Shown here: positions 1-7,669 of the stretch, in pieces
Numbering within the stretch: the first letter of the stretch is position 1
Layout: each line of letters opens with the position of its first letter
Assembly: GCA_013816685.1 (NCBI GenBank)
Contig: JACDDX010000017.1
Span: 1-12,030, forward strand
Source of the DNA: Gemmatimonadales bacterium
GTDB lineage: Bacteria; Gemmatimonadota; Gemmatimonadetes; Gemmatimonadales; GWC2-71-9
Length of the DNA stretch: 12,030 bases
Direction: 5' to 3'
Notes under the pieces: model-generated
Database searches by the model: none
Seen by the model: only the letters and a program-made list of their open reading frames with translations
Told to the model about the DNA's origin: nothing
Made by a program: the position numbers and the translations under genes

Positions 1-654
1 GGCTACGTGCGCGGAGCGGCGGACCGGGTGCCCGAGGCGCTGCGAAGCGTCGGCCTGCCGATCGAGCTGATCGATGGTGCCGCCCTGGAACGCGCCGACC
101 TGTCGCGCTACGACGCGATCGTCATCGGCCCGCGCGCCTACGAAACCGACACCGCGCTGGTCGAGCATAACGCGCGGCTGCTCGACTACGCCCGCGGCGG
201 TGGACTCGTCATCGTGCAGTATCAGCAGCGCGCCTTCTTCGAGGGCCGCTTCGCGCCACTGCCGCTCACGGTCGGAGGACCGGCGCCCGGAGCCGGACAG
301 CAACCGGTGGCGCACGATCGGGTGACCGACGAGCGGGCGCCGGTCCGAGTGCTTCGGCTCGGCGACCGCGCGGTGCGGGCGCCGAATGTCCTGGGGCCGG
401 CCGACTGGGAAGGATGGGTCCAGGAGCGCGGGCTGTACTTCGCGCGCGGCTGGGATCCGGCGTACCGCACGCTGCTCGAGACCCACGATCCCGCCGACGC
501 GCCGCGGGAGGGCGGGCTGCTGATCGCGCGGGTCGGACGCGGGACGTACGTCTACACCGGACTCAGTTTTTTTCGTCAACTCCCCGCGGGCGTGCCGGGG
601 GCCTTTCGCCTCTTCGCCAATCTTCTCGCGCTGCATCCGCCAGCCCGGCGGTGA
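1..654 (+). CDS. PIG-L family deacetylase, C-terminal part (5' end outside window)
   Basis: The frame is open from base 1 (Gly-Tyr-Val-Arg-Gly-Ala) and ends at TGA 652-654, so about 217 C-terminal codons are present. No convincing start lies inside; the GTG at 7 falls in what looks like conserved sequence. The fragment resembles the C-terminal domain of long (about 800-residue) PIG-L/LmbE-type proteins, whose N-terminal zinc deacetylase domain would lie upstream. It has a Rossmann-like, ThuA/amidotransferase-like opening (strand-turn patterns around YDAIVIGPRAYETD and GGGLVIVQY) and the conserved blocks WVQERGLYFARGWDP and GTYVYTGLSFFRQLPAGVPGAFRLFANLLAL. Family members are thought to be exported and to act on N-acetylated sugars, but the catalytic part cannot be seen here. 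The next gene starts 19 nt downstream, so co-transcription with the transporter genes is possible. The family call rests on remembered similarity. Confidence 0.8.
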   Translation, partial: GYVRGAADRVPEALRSVGLPIELIDGAALERADLSRYDAIVIGPRAYETDTALVEHNARLLDYARGGGLVIVQYQQRAFFEGRFAPLPLTVGGPAPGAGQQPVAHDRVTDERAPVRVLRLGDRAVRAPNVLGPADWEGWVQERGLYFARGWDPAYRTLLETHDPADAPREGGLLIARVGRGTYVYTGLSFFRQLPAGVPGAFRLFANLLALHPPARR

Positions 655-673
655 GCCAGGGGGTGGCCGCACC

Positions 674-1726
674 ATGAGCGCGCGCAGGTGGCGGCTCGCG
701 GCGGCGGCGGCGGCCGCCGTGGTGTCCACCGCCTGCGGCTCCTGCGCCGGGGATGGGCGGATTCCTGTCGTCATTTACTCGCCGCACGGGCGGGATCAGC
801 TGACGCTGCTGGAGCACGCCTTCGAGGCCGGCCGGCCGGACGTGGACGTGCGCTGGCTGGACATGGGCTCGCAGGAGGTGCTCGACCGGTTGCGCTTCGA
901 GCGGGTGAATCCGCAGGCGGATGTGTGGTTCGGCGGACCCACGACCATTTTCGACCGCGGGCTGCGCGACTCGATCCTCGCGCCCTACCGGCCGGCCTGG
1001 GCTCGGCGGGTGGATCCACGCGGCGTCGGCCCGGACGACGCCTACTTTCCGGTCTACCGCACCCCGGCCATCATCGCGTTCAACTCGCGGCTCGTGCCCC
1101 GGAGCAAGGCACCACATGACTGGGACGACGTGCTCGCGCCGCGCTGGCGGGACAAGGTCCTCATCCGCGATCCGGTCGCCAGCGGCACCATGCGCGCGAT
1201 CTGGGGACTGATGATCCTGCGCGGCATGCGGACCCCTGGCGACACCGCGCCGGGCATGCGCTGGTTGCGCCGGCTCGACGGCCAGACCAGGAGCTACACG
1301 CTCAATCCGGCGATTCTCGACCAGCGGCTCGCGCGGGGGGAAGGACTCGTCACGCTGTGGGATCTGCCCGACATCCTGATCAGTCGGGCCAAGGGCATGC
1401 CGTTCGATTATGTCTTTCCACGCAGCGGCACCGTGGTCATCGACGATGCCATCGCCCTGGTCCGCGGCGCCCCGCATCCGGACGCCGCCCGCGCCTTCAT
1501 CGACTACGTGGGCAGCGCGGAAGCCCAGCTCCTCGCGGCCCGAAAGGTCTACCGATTGCCCGCCCGCAAGGGGCTGTCCCCCGACTCCGTGCCAGACTGG
1601 GTTGCCGAGGTAGAGCGCGACATGGTCGTGGCGAGGGTGGACTGGGCGACGCTGGCGCGCGAGACCACCGGCTGGATGAGTTACTGGGATCGCCACGTGC
1701 GCGGCAGCGGCGCCACTGAGCGGTGA
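674..1726 (+). CDS. ABC transporter extracellular solute-binding protein (lipoprotein, FbpA/ThiB-like fold class)
   Basis: This 350-residue protein is the likely ligand-capture subunit of the importer encoded by the next two genes. The N-terminus is a signal peptide: Arg-rich MSARRWR, an Ala/Val core, then STAC with a candidate lipidated Cys at residue 21. The lipobox is weak because Ser, not Leu, is at -3; a second Cys is at 24. The body has the pattern of family 1 binding proteins: IPVVIYSPHG opening strand, ADVWFGGPTTIF, then VYRTPAIIAFNSRLVP, a central DWDDVLAPRWRDKVLIRDP segment and a C-terminal HPDAARAFIDYVGSAEAQ block. The ATG is preceded by AGGGGG (658-663), a good ribosome site. FbpA-type iron binders carry adjacent tyrosines in the second lobe; the comparable stretch here reads TLWDLPDILISR (residues 227-238) without a Tyr pair, so ferric iron is uncertain. 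Thiamine, phosphonate or an organic ligand are alternatives. Confidence 0.88.
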   Translation: MSARRWRLAAAAAAAVVSTACGSCAGDGRIPVVIYSPHGRDQLTLLEHAFEAGRPDVDVRWLDMGSQEVLDRLRFERVNPQADVWFGGPTTIFDRGLRDSILAPYRPAWARRVDPRGVGPDDAYFPVYRTPAIIAFNSRLVPRSKAPHDWDDVLAPRWRDKVLIRDPVASGTMRAIWGLMILRGMRTPGDTAPGMRWLRRLDGQTRSYTLNPAILDQRLARGEGLVTLWDLPDILISRAKGMPFDYVFPRSGTVVIDDAIALVRGAPHPDAARAFIDYVGSAEAQLLAARKVYRLPARKGLSPDSVPDWVAEVERDMVVARVDWATLARETTGWMSYWDRHVRGSGATER

Positions 1727-1730
1727 TCGG

Positions 1731-2807
1731 ATGAGCGCATACCTGGAGGTGGAGGGGCTCACCAGGCGCTTCGACCGGACCGTCGCGGTGGATCGCGTCT
1801 CGTTCGGGATCGAGCGCGGAGGCATGTTGGCGCTGCTCGGACCCAGCGGCAGCGGCAAGACGACGACGCTCCGGCTGCTCGCCGGCTTCGAACAGCCCGA
1901 CGACGGCCTGGTGCGAGTGGAGGGCGAGGACGTCACGCGCGCCGATCCGGTCGCCCGCCGGTTCGGCATGGTCTTCCAGCATTACGCCCTCTTTCCCCAT
2001 CTCGACGTGGGCGAGAACGTCGCGTTCGGGCTGGAGTCGCGGCGCGTGCGCGGGACCGAGCTTGCGCGACGAGTGTCACGGGCGCTCGGAGCGGTGGACC
2101 TCGCGGGCTACGAACGCCGGCGGGTGGGGCAGCTCTCGGGGGGACAGCAGCAGCGCGTGGCGCTCGCGCGCGCGCTCGCACCCGAGCCCCGGGTGCTGCT
2201 GCTCGACGAGCCGCTCTCCAATCTCGACCCGGCGCTGCGCGAGCGCACCCGCCGCGAGATTCGTGACATCATCCGCCGGGTGGGCATCACCACTGTGCTG
2301 GTTACCCACGAGCAGGACGACGCCTTCGATCTGGGCGACCGGGTCGCCGTGCTGCGCGGCGGCCGGCTGGAACAGATCGGAACGCCGGACGAGCTCTACT
2401 CCGCACCGGCCGGGGCATTCGTCGCCGGCTTCGTGGGGCGAGCCAGCTCGATTCCGGTCCAGCTTCTCGGGCTGGCTAATCGCGGGACCCGGGTGCGCAT
2501 CGAAGGCGCGGAATGGGAGATCGATGCCGAGCCGAGCTCGAACGGCCATCCCCTGGGCGAACGGCTGCTGATGGCGCGACCCGAATCGCTGCGGTTGACG
2601 CCGCCCGGTCCCGGCGCGGTGCCCGGAACTGTCACCGCCCGGCGTTTCACCGGCCCCGCCGCGCTCTTCCAGGTCCGGACCGAGGCCGGCGCGACCCTGG
2701 AGGTGCTGGGTCAGCCGACCGCCGCCGCGGTGGGCGAGCGGGTCGGGATCATGCCGAGCCGGCGCGCCGGCGGGGGGATCTATCTCTTCGCCTCGGACGA
2801 TCGATGA
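1731..2807 (+). CDS. ABC transporter ATP-binding protein (CysA/PotA/FbpC-type)
   Basis: This 358-residue nucleotide-binding subunit would power the importer from the cytoplasmic face. All core motifs are intact: Walker A GPSGSGKT (residues 37-44), Q-loop Gln83 in VFQHYALFP, signature LSGGQ (135-139), Walker B VLLLDE (155-160), D-loop NLD and switch His193 in VTHEQDDA. After about residue 240 comes a C-terminal region of TOBE type (RPESLRL, then VTARRFTGPAALFQV), the usual extension of the iron, spermidine, sulfate and maltose importers. The length fits that group. The ATG lies 4 nt after the binding-protein stop; the ribosome site is weak, so coupling to upstream translation is likely. The call as an importer ATPase is firm, the substrate is not. 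Confidence 0.96.
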   Translation: MSAYLEVEGLTRRFDRTVAVDRVSFGIERGGMLALLGPSGSGKTTTLRLLAGFEQPDDGLVRVEGEDVTRADPVARRFGMVFQHYALFPHLDVGENVAFGLESRRVRGTELARRVSRALGAVDLAGYERRRVGQLSGGQQQRVALARALAPEPRVLLLDEPLSNLDPALRERTRREIRDIIRRVGITTVLVTHEQDDAFDLGDRVAVLRGGRLEQIGTPDELYSAPAGAFVAGFVGRASSIPVQLLGLANRGTRVRIEGAEWEIDAEPSSNGHPLGERLLMARPESLRLTPPGPGAVPGTVTARRFTGPAALFQVRTEAGATLEVLGQPTAAAVGERVGIMPSRRAGGGIYLFASDDR

Positions 2808-2820
2808 TCCGGGCGACACG

Positions 2821-4467
2821 GTGAGGCCGAGGACCGTGGGTGTGCTCCTGGCGCTCGTGCTGGCGTGGCTCGTGGTGTATCCGCTCCTGCTCGTGCTGGT
2901 CGAGGGTGTGCGGGGCGGCGACGGCTGGACGCTCGAATACGTGCGCGCGTTTCTGGGACGGGCGACGGAATGGCGCGCGCTGTGGGCCAGCATCTGGATC
3001 TCGCTGGCGACCGTCGCGCTGTCAGCGCTCATCGGCGTGCCGCTAGCCTTTCTGCTGGCGCGCTACGACCTCCCCGGCGCCCGCATCCTCGGCACGCTCG
3101 TCGCCCTGCCGGCGGTGCTGCCGCCGCTGGTCGGGGTGCTCGCGTTTCTGTTCCTCTACGGTGAGACCGGGTTCGTGTCGCTGCTGGTGCAGCGGGTACT
3201 CGGCCTCACCGATCCGCCCTGGCGACTTCAGGGCGCGGGCGCCATCCTGCTGGTCCACGCCTACTCCATGTATGTGTACTTCTATCTCTTCACCCGCGCG
3301 GGACTCGCCACGCTCGATGCGTCACTGGTCGAGGCCGCCGCCAGTCTGGGCGCCGGGCCGCGGCGGATGCTCTGGCGAGTCACGCTGCCGCTGCTGCGTC
3401 CGGCCCTCACCGGAGCCGCGCTGCTGACGTTCATGACGTCGCTCGCCTCGTTCAGCGCGCCCTACATCTTCGGTGGCGGTTTCCGCGTGATGACGACGCA
3501 GATCGTCGCGACGCGGCTCAACGGCGAGACCGAGCTTGCCATGGTCGAGACGGTCTCGCTGACGCTGGTCGCGCTGCTCGCGCTCGCGCTGCTGCGCGGC
3601 TCCCGCGCCGACGACAGCCTCGCCGGGGGGCGGAAAGGCGCCGCTCCGGCGGCCGTCCCCATCCGCCGGCCCTGGCTTCGCGTCGGGCTCGCGGCGGCCG
3701 GCTGGGGCCTGGCGGTGGTGCTGCTGCTGCCGCATTTGACGCTGGTGCTGGTCTCGTTCGTCCCGCTCGGCACCTGGACCATCGAGCCGATCCCGCCGGC
3801 GTACACGCTCCAGAACTACGTGACGCTGGTGCGTGATCCCGTCCGTGCACGACCGTTGCTCAACAGTCTCTGGCTCGCGACGGTCGCGACCGGAGCCGCG
3901 GTCACCGTGGCGGTGGCGGCCGGCATCCTGAGCGTGCGCCGCCGGGTGCCGGCGGGTCGCGCAATCGAGTTGCTGCTGGCGCTGCCCTGGGCGGTGCCGG
4001 GAACGGTCTTCGCCATCGCGCTGGCGACCGCGTTCAGCGTGCACGCGCCCTGGGCGGGGCGGGTGATCCTGGTGGGTACGCTCTGGATTCTACCCCTCGC
4101 CTACCTGGTGCGTGACCTGCCGCTCACCAGCCGACCGATCCTCGCCGGCTTTCGGGCCCTCGATCCCGCGCTCGACGAGGCGGCCTCCAGCCTCGGTGCC
4201 GGCCGCTGGCGCGCGCTCCGCCGGGTGACGCTGCCGCTGCTCAGGCCGGCCCTGATGGCGGGCGCGAGTCTCGCGTTCGTCACGGCCTTCGGTGACTTCG
4301 TCACCTCGATCATGCTCTACACCTACGACACCCGTCCCGTGTCGCTGGAGATTCTCGGCAGTCTGCGCCAGTCGGACGTCGGGGTCGCCGCCGCGTACGG
4401 TGTCGTGCTCATGGTCATCAGCGCCGCCGTCTTCGCGGTCGGCGCGGAGCGGGGGACCGGCGGGTGA
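2821..4467 (+). CDS. ABC transporter permease, two fused BPD_transp_1 domains (FbpB/ThiP architecture)
   Basis: This 548-residue membrane protein would form the whole translocation pore, since it carries two permease domains. Each half ends with an ATPase-contacting EAA loop: LVEAAASLGAGPRRMLWRVTLPLLRPAL with Glu171, and ALDEAASSLGAGRWRALRR with Glu453. About twelve hydrophobic segments are evident, starting with VGVLLALVLAWLVVYPLLLVLV near residues 5-26. A polar Arg/Gly-rich linker around residues 260-285 separates the halves. Duplicated permeases of this kind are typical of ferric-ion (FbpB) and thiamine (ThiP) importers. It starts on GTG 13 nt after the ATPase stop with no strong ribosome site, and its stop overlaps the next start. 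With the two preceding genes it makes a complete import system. Confidence 0.94.
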   Translation: MRPRTVGVLLALVLAWLVVYPLLLVLVEGVRGGDGWTLEYVRAFLGRATEWRALWASIWISLATVALSALIGVPLAFLLARYDLPGARILGTLVALPAVLPPLVGVLAFLFLYGETGFVSLLVQRVLGLTDPPWRLQGAGAILLVHAYSMYVYFYLFTRAGLATLDASLVEAAASLGAGPRRMLWRVTLPLLRPALTGAALLTFMTSLASFSAPYIFGGGFRVMTTQIVATRLNGETELAMVETVSLTLVALLALALLRGSRADDSLAGGRKGAAPAAVPIRRPWLRVGLAAAGWGLAVVLLLPHLTLVLVSFVPLGTWTIEPIPPAYTLQNYVTLVRDPVRARPLLNSLWLATVATGAAVTVAVAAGILSVRRRVPAGRAIELLLALPWAVPGTVFAIALATAFSVHAPWAGRVILVGTLWILPLAYLVRDLPLTSRPILAGFRALDPALDEAASSLGAGRWRALRRVTLPLLRPALMAGASLAFVTAFGDFVTSIMLYTYDTRPVSLEILGSLRQSDVGVAAAYGVVLMVISAAVFAVGAERGTGG

Positions 4468-5702
4468 CCTCGCCACTCGACGTGACCCCGCGCGGTCAGT
4501 TCCGCCGCCTCTCGGTGCTGATCGCGGTCAATCTGGTGGACATGATCGGCTTCATGATCGTGTTGCCGCTGCTGCCGTTCTACGCGCTCCATCTCCACGC
4601 CACCCCGGAGACGGTGGGCCGGCTGATTGCGTCGTTCTCGGTGGCGCAACTGGTCGCGGCGCCGCTCTGGGGCCGTCTCTCGGATCGCTACGGTCGCCGG
4701 CCCGCGCTGCTCATCGGCCTCTTTGCGTCTGCGATGGCGTACGTGGTCTTCGGGTTCGCCGACAGCATTTGGCTCCTGTTCGCATCGCGCATCGTGCAGG
4801 GCGCGGGCGGCGGCACGACTGGTGTGGCGCAGGCCTATGTGGCAGACACCGTCACCCCCAAGGATCGCGCCCGCGCGCTCGGCTGGCTCAGCGCCGCCAC
4901 CGCCGCCGGCGTCATGGTGGGCCCGGCCCTGGGCTCGCTCGCCGCGCACCTGGGCCGCGCCGCGCCGGGGCTGATCGCGGCGGCGCTCTGCGTGGTAAAT
5001 CTCGGATTCGCCTGGGGCTGGCTTCCCGAATCGCGGGTGTCGGGGGTCGACGCCGCGCGTCCGAGGCGGCCGCTCTGGCAGCCGGCGTGGGAGACGCTCC
5101 GGCATCCGCTGGCCCCGGTCGCGCGGCTGATCTGGATCTACGCGGTCGGCCTGTTCGCCTTCTCGGCCATGACCTCGGTGCTGGCCCTCTATCTCGGCGC
5201 CGAATTCGGACTCAACGAGCGCACCATCGGCTACGTTTTCCTCTATGTCGGCATCCTCGGCTTCGTCATGCGCAGTCTCCTCCTCGGTCCCATCGTCGAC
5301 CGGCTGGGCGAGAACCGGGCGATGCGCCTCGGGACCATCCTCCTGGTGCTCGGCCTCGCGCTCTATCCCCTGCCGCCGACCCTCCTGCTGCTCGCCCTGG
5401 TGATCCCGCTGGTTCCGATCGGCACCGCGCTGCTCTTTCCCGCGACGACGTCGCTCATGTCGAGGCACTCGGATCCCGCCGAGCTGGGGACGACGATGGG
5501 GGTGGCGCAGACGTTCGCGGGTATCGCACGAGTGTTCGCACCGCTGGCAGCGACATCGGCCTTTCAGCGGCTGGGGCACGGGTGGCCCTTCTACCTGGCG
5601 GGCATGTGCGTGGCGCTGGTGGGCGTGATGACGTTCCGGATCGGCCACGCGCCGCCGCGGCCGGTGACTGCCGCGGCGAGTGGGGAAGTCGGCGCAGCGT
5701 GA
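4464..5702 (+). CDS. MFS transporter, DHA1 (TetA/multidrug-like) family
   Basis: This 412-residue protein is a predicted 12-helix secondary transporter of the inner membrane. Early in helix 1 it has the DHA1-type pattern NLVDMIGFMIVLPLLPFYA (residues 23-41). The loop 2-3 motif A is GRLSDRYGRR (70-79), and motif C, characteristic of drug/proton antiporters, is GVMVGPALGSL (149-159). A polar central loop around residues 192-215 divides two six-helix halves. The GTG start overlaps the permease stop in GTGA, and GGGGGA lies 7 nt upstream (4451-4456), which fixes the start. An exporter of small molecules by proton antiport is the family expectation. Its place directly behind an importer suggests a related substrate or simply co-expression; the sequence does not decide. 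Confidence 0.92.
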   Translation: MTSPLDVTPRGQFRRLSVLIAVNLVDMIGFMIVLPLLPFYALHLHATPETVGRLIASFSVAQLVAAPLWGRLSDRYGRRPALLIGLFASAMAYVVFGFADSIWLLFASRIVQGAGGGTTGVAQAYVADTVTPKDRARALGWLSAATAAGVMVGPALGSLAAHLGRAAPGLIAAALCVVNLGFAWGWLPESRVSGVDAARPRRPLWQPAWETLRHPLAPVARLIWIYAVGLFAFSAMTSVLALYLGAEFGLNERTIGYVFLYVGILGFVMRSLLLGPIVDRLGENRAMRLGTILLVLGLALYPLPPTLLLLALVIPLVPIGTALLFPATTSLMSRHSDPAELGTTMGVAQTFAGIARVFAPLAATSAFQRLGHGWPFYLAGMCVALVGVMTFRIGHAPPRPVTAAASGEVGAA

Positions 5703-7609
5703 GCACCGACGACCGCATCGATCGCCTCGAGCGCCGGATCGAAGCGCTGGAGTCGCTCCTCCGTGCGCGGGCACCCGGGTCGGCCGACGCGGGCTCCCGG
5801 CCAGCGCCGGCCGAGACGCCGGTCCACGTACCGGTCGACCCGGTAGTGGAGCCCGAACGGCCAGTGCCTTTGGGCCCTTCGGTCCCTTCGCTCTCCTCGG
5901 TCCCTGCCGTTCGGTTCGCGGGTCGCCGAACGGCATCGCTGATCGACAGCGAGCAGTGGATCGGGCAGCGCGGGCTGCTCGCGGTGGGTGTCGTTGCGCT
6001 GATTCTGGCCGCCGGCTACCTCCTCAAGCTCTCATTCGATCGCGGGTGGATCTCGCCGGTGCTGCGCTGTACGGGGGGCGCCGTCGCCGGCGCCGTGGTC
6101 GGGGCCATCGGCTGGCGGCTGCACAGCCGCTACCGTACCTACGGCGCGGCGCTGATCGGCTGCGGCGCGGCCATCATCTACCTCAGCGTATGGGCGGCCA
6201 CCCGGCTCTACAGCGTCCTGCCCCCCACCTCGGGTATCGTCGGGCTCGCACTGGTGTCCGTCGCGCTCGCCATGATCGCCTACGGCATCGACGCCGAAGC
6301 GCTCGGCACCACCGCCGCGCTCGGCGCGCTCATGGCGCCCGTCCTGCTCGGCCGGAACCAGGCGAATCCGGACCTGCTGCTCCTCTATCTCGCGTCCATG
6401 TCGGCCGGGCTCGGGCTGGTCGCCGCACGGCGTCGGTGGCGGCTTACCGCGTTCGTCGTCGCGGCGGGATTTTTCATCGTGGGCGGCGCCGGCGCCAGCG
6501 ATCGGGCGTCCGCGTGGGGTGTGCTGTTGTACGGCGTTATCGGGGGATCCGCGGCCCTGGCCCTCGCGCTGAGCGAAGGCTGGTGGGAGACCCGCGCCCT
6601 GGCCTTTTCCGGCGGCTGGTTTTTCCTCTCGCAGGCGAGCGACCGGTTGCCGATGCGCTGGCCGGTACTCGCGTCCGCCCTCATACTCGCGGCGCCCGTC
6701 TGGTGGCACGCGCTCCGGCGGCCGCTGGTGTCGCTGTGGCCGCCGGTGCCGGGTGAAGGCCTCTACTTCCTGCTCACACCGCTGCTGCTGGGCTGGTCAG
6801 TTCGGGAGCTGGCGCCGGCCCGATTCGACGCGGCGCCTGGTCTGGTCGCGCTCCTCGTCGCGGTACCGTATCTGGTGGCCGGGTACACGCGGGTGCGGCC
6901 GCCGTTCGCGCTTATCGGGGCCGCCGCGCTCGCGCTTGCCGTCGGCGAGCGGTGGCAGGGCAGCCTGCGCGTAGCCGGCTGGCTTCCGCTGGTCCTCATG
7001 TGGGCCGCGCTCGACCATCCACTCCGGCGCTTCGACGGCCGCTGGTACGCCCTCGCGACCCTCGCCGTCGCGCTCGCCGCCTTGGTCGGCGACGCCGAAG
7101 CGACTCGTGCGGGGCTGGATCCGGCCTTCACCGGACGGTGGGCGCTCGCGCTCTGGTTCGCGATCGCCGTGACCGCCAGCCTCGCGGCCGGGCTCTGGCG
7201 CCAGCGGGACGAGGTGTTCGACCGGCCGGTACGCACCGGGCTCTGGCTGCTGGCCGGAACGATGACACTCTTCGGCGTGACCGGCGAGCTGCGGCGGTAC
7301 TTTTTGCTCAAGCCCTGGGCGGCAGACCGCGCGGCGCTTACGTCCGGCCTGTCGGTGAGTGCGTGGTGGCTGGTGTTCGCGGCGCTGCTGGTGGGGCTGG
7401 GATTCCGCCGCGATCTGCGTCCGGCCCGGGTGGCCGGACTCGCGGTCGCGGGGCTCGCGATCGTCAAGGTCGTGGTCTTCGACCTCTCGTCGCTCGACGC
7501 GCTCTACCGGGTTGGCTCGGTCTTCATTCTCGGGCTCGTCTCGCTCTCGCTCGCGTATCTCTATCATCGACAGGCGCGCCTGTCGGGCCACTCAGATCCG
7601 GGATTGTGA
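5699..7609 (+). CDS. DUF2339 domain-containing polytopic membrane protein
   Basis: A 636-residue protein of unknown function. Residues 3-24 are a short charged coiled-coil-like helix (DDRIDRLERRIEALESLL). Residues about 25-80 form a Pro/Val/Ala-rich linker. The rest is a long series of hydrophobic segments, well over a dozen. The start of the membrane part, WIGQRGLLAVGVVALILAAGYL, followed by YRTYGAALIGCGAAIIYLSVWAA and LGTTAALGALMAPVLLG, matches the DUF2339 pattern as I recall it. I chose the GTG at 5699 because it overlaps the MFS stop (GTGA), has GGGGAAG (5682-5688) upstream, and begins the coiled coil. The frame is open far upstream, but only as an out-of-frame shadow of the MFS gene. Being coupled to transporters suggests a membrane or envelope role, which is inference only. 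Confidence 0.85.
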   Translation: MSTDDRIDRLERRIEALESLLRARAPGSADAGSRPAPAETPVHVPVDPVVEPERPVPLGPSVPSLSSVPAVRFAGRRTASLIDSEQWIGQRGLLAVGVVALILAAGYLLKLSFDRGWISPVLRCTGGAVAGAVVGAIGWRLHSRYRTYGAALIGCGAAIIYLSVWAATRLYSVLPPTSGIVGLALVSVALAMIAYGIDAEALGTTAALGALMAPVLLGRNQANPDLLLLYLASMSAGLGLVAARRRWRLTAFVVAAGFFIVGGAGASDRASAWGVLLYGVIGGSAALALALSEGWWETRALAFSGGWFFLSQASDRLPMRWPVLASALILAAPVWWHALRRPLVSLWPPVPGEGLYFLLTPLLLGWSVRELAPARFDAAPGLVALLVAVPYLVAGYTRVRPPFALIGAAALALAVGERWQGSLRVAGWLPLVLMWAALDHPLRRFDGRWYALATLAVALAALVGDAEATRAGLDPAFTGRWALALWFAIAVTASLAAGLWRQRDEVFDRPVRTGLWLLAGTMTLFGVTGELRRYFLLKPWAADRAALTSGLSVSAWWLVFAALLVGLGFRRDLRPARVAGLAVAGLAIVKVVVFDLSSLDALYRVGSVFILGLVSLSLAYLYHRQARLSGHSDPGL

Positions 7610-7632
7610 GGCGTCGGGGACCGTCGTAGTAT
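7604..7632 (+). promoter_or_regulatory. Putative sigma70-type promoter for the M3 peptidase gene
   Basis: TTGTGA (7604-7609) and TAGTAT (7627-7632) are separated by exactly 17 bp, each matching 4 of 6 consensus positions, in a region otherwise very poor in A/T. The -35 element overlaps the stop codon of the DUF2339 gene. Initiation would fall near 7639, giving a leader of about 30 nt before the GTG at 7670. No terminator is visible between the two genes, so some read-through is likely too. Confidence 0.45.
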
Positions 7633-7669
7633 CCGGCTCGTCACCCATTCTTCGACAGCAGGAGCGCTC

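Noticed and set aside
543..573. Perfect GACGTACGTC palindrome followed by a run of seven Ts inside the PIG-L gene
   Set aside because: The Ts encode the conserved Phe-Phe of GLSFFRQLP. The palindrome is 14 nt from the T run, so it is neither a terminator nor evidence of a frameshift.
563..1969. Long minus-strand open frame of 468 codons
   Set aside because: It lies opposite the PIG-L, binding-protein and ATPase genes, with an Arg/Pro/Gly/His-rich composition typical of antisense frames in GC-rich DNA.
4292..5698. A 469-codon open stretch in frame with and upstream of the DUF2339 gene, giving an apparent 1105-residue protein
   Set aside because: It is out of frame under the permease and MFS genes, is Arg/Pro/Ala-rich with no family pattern, and the GTG at 5699 with its own ribosome site explains the real start.
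5870..5915. Repetitive CCCTTCGGTCCCTTCG-like stretch
   Set aside because: It encodes part of the Pro/Ser/Val linker of the DUF2339 protein; short, imperfect low-complexity coding sequence, not a mobile or CRISPR-type repeat.
4323..5936. Long minus-strand open frame of 537 codons
   Set aside because: Antisense to the MFS gene, highly charged low-complexity protein, no recognisable domain; third-position GC bias explains the lack of stops.
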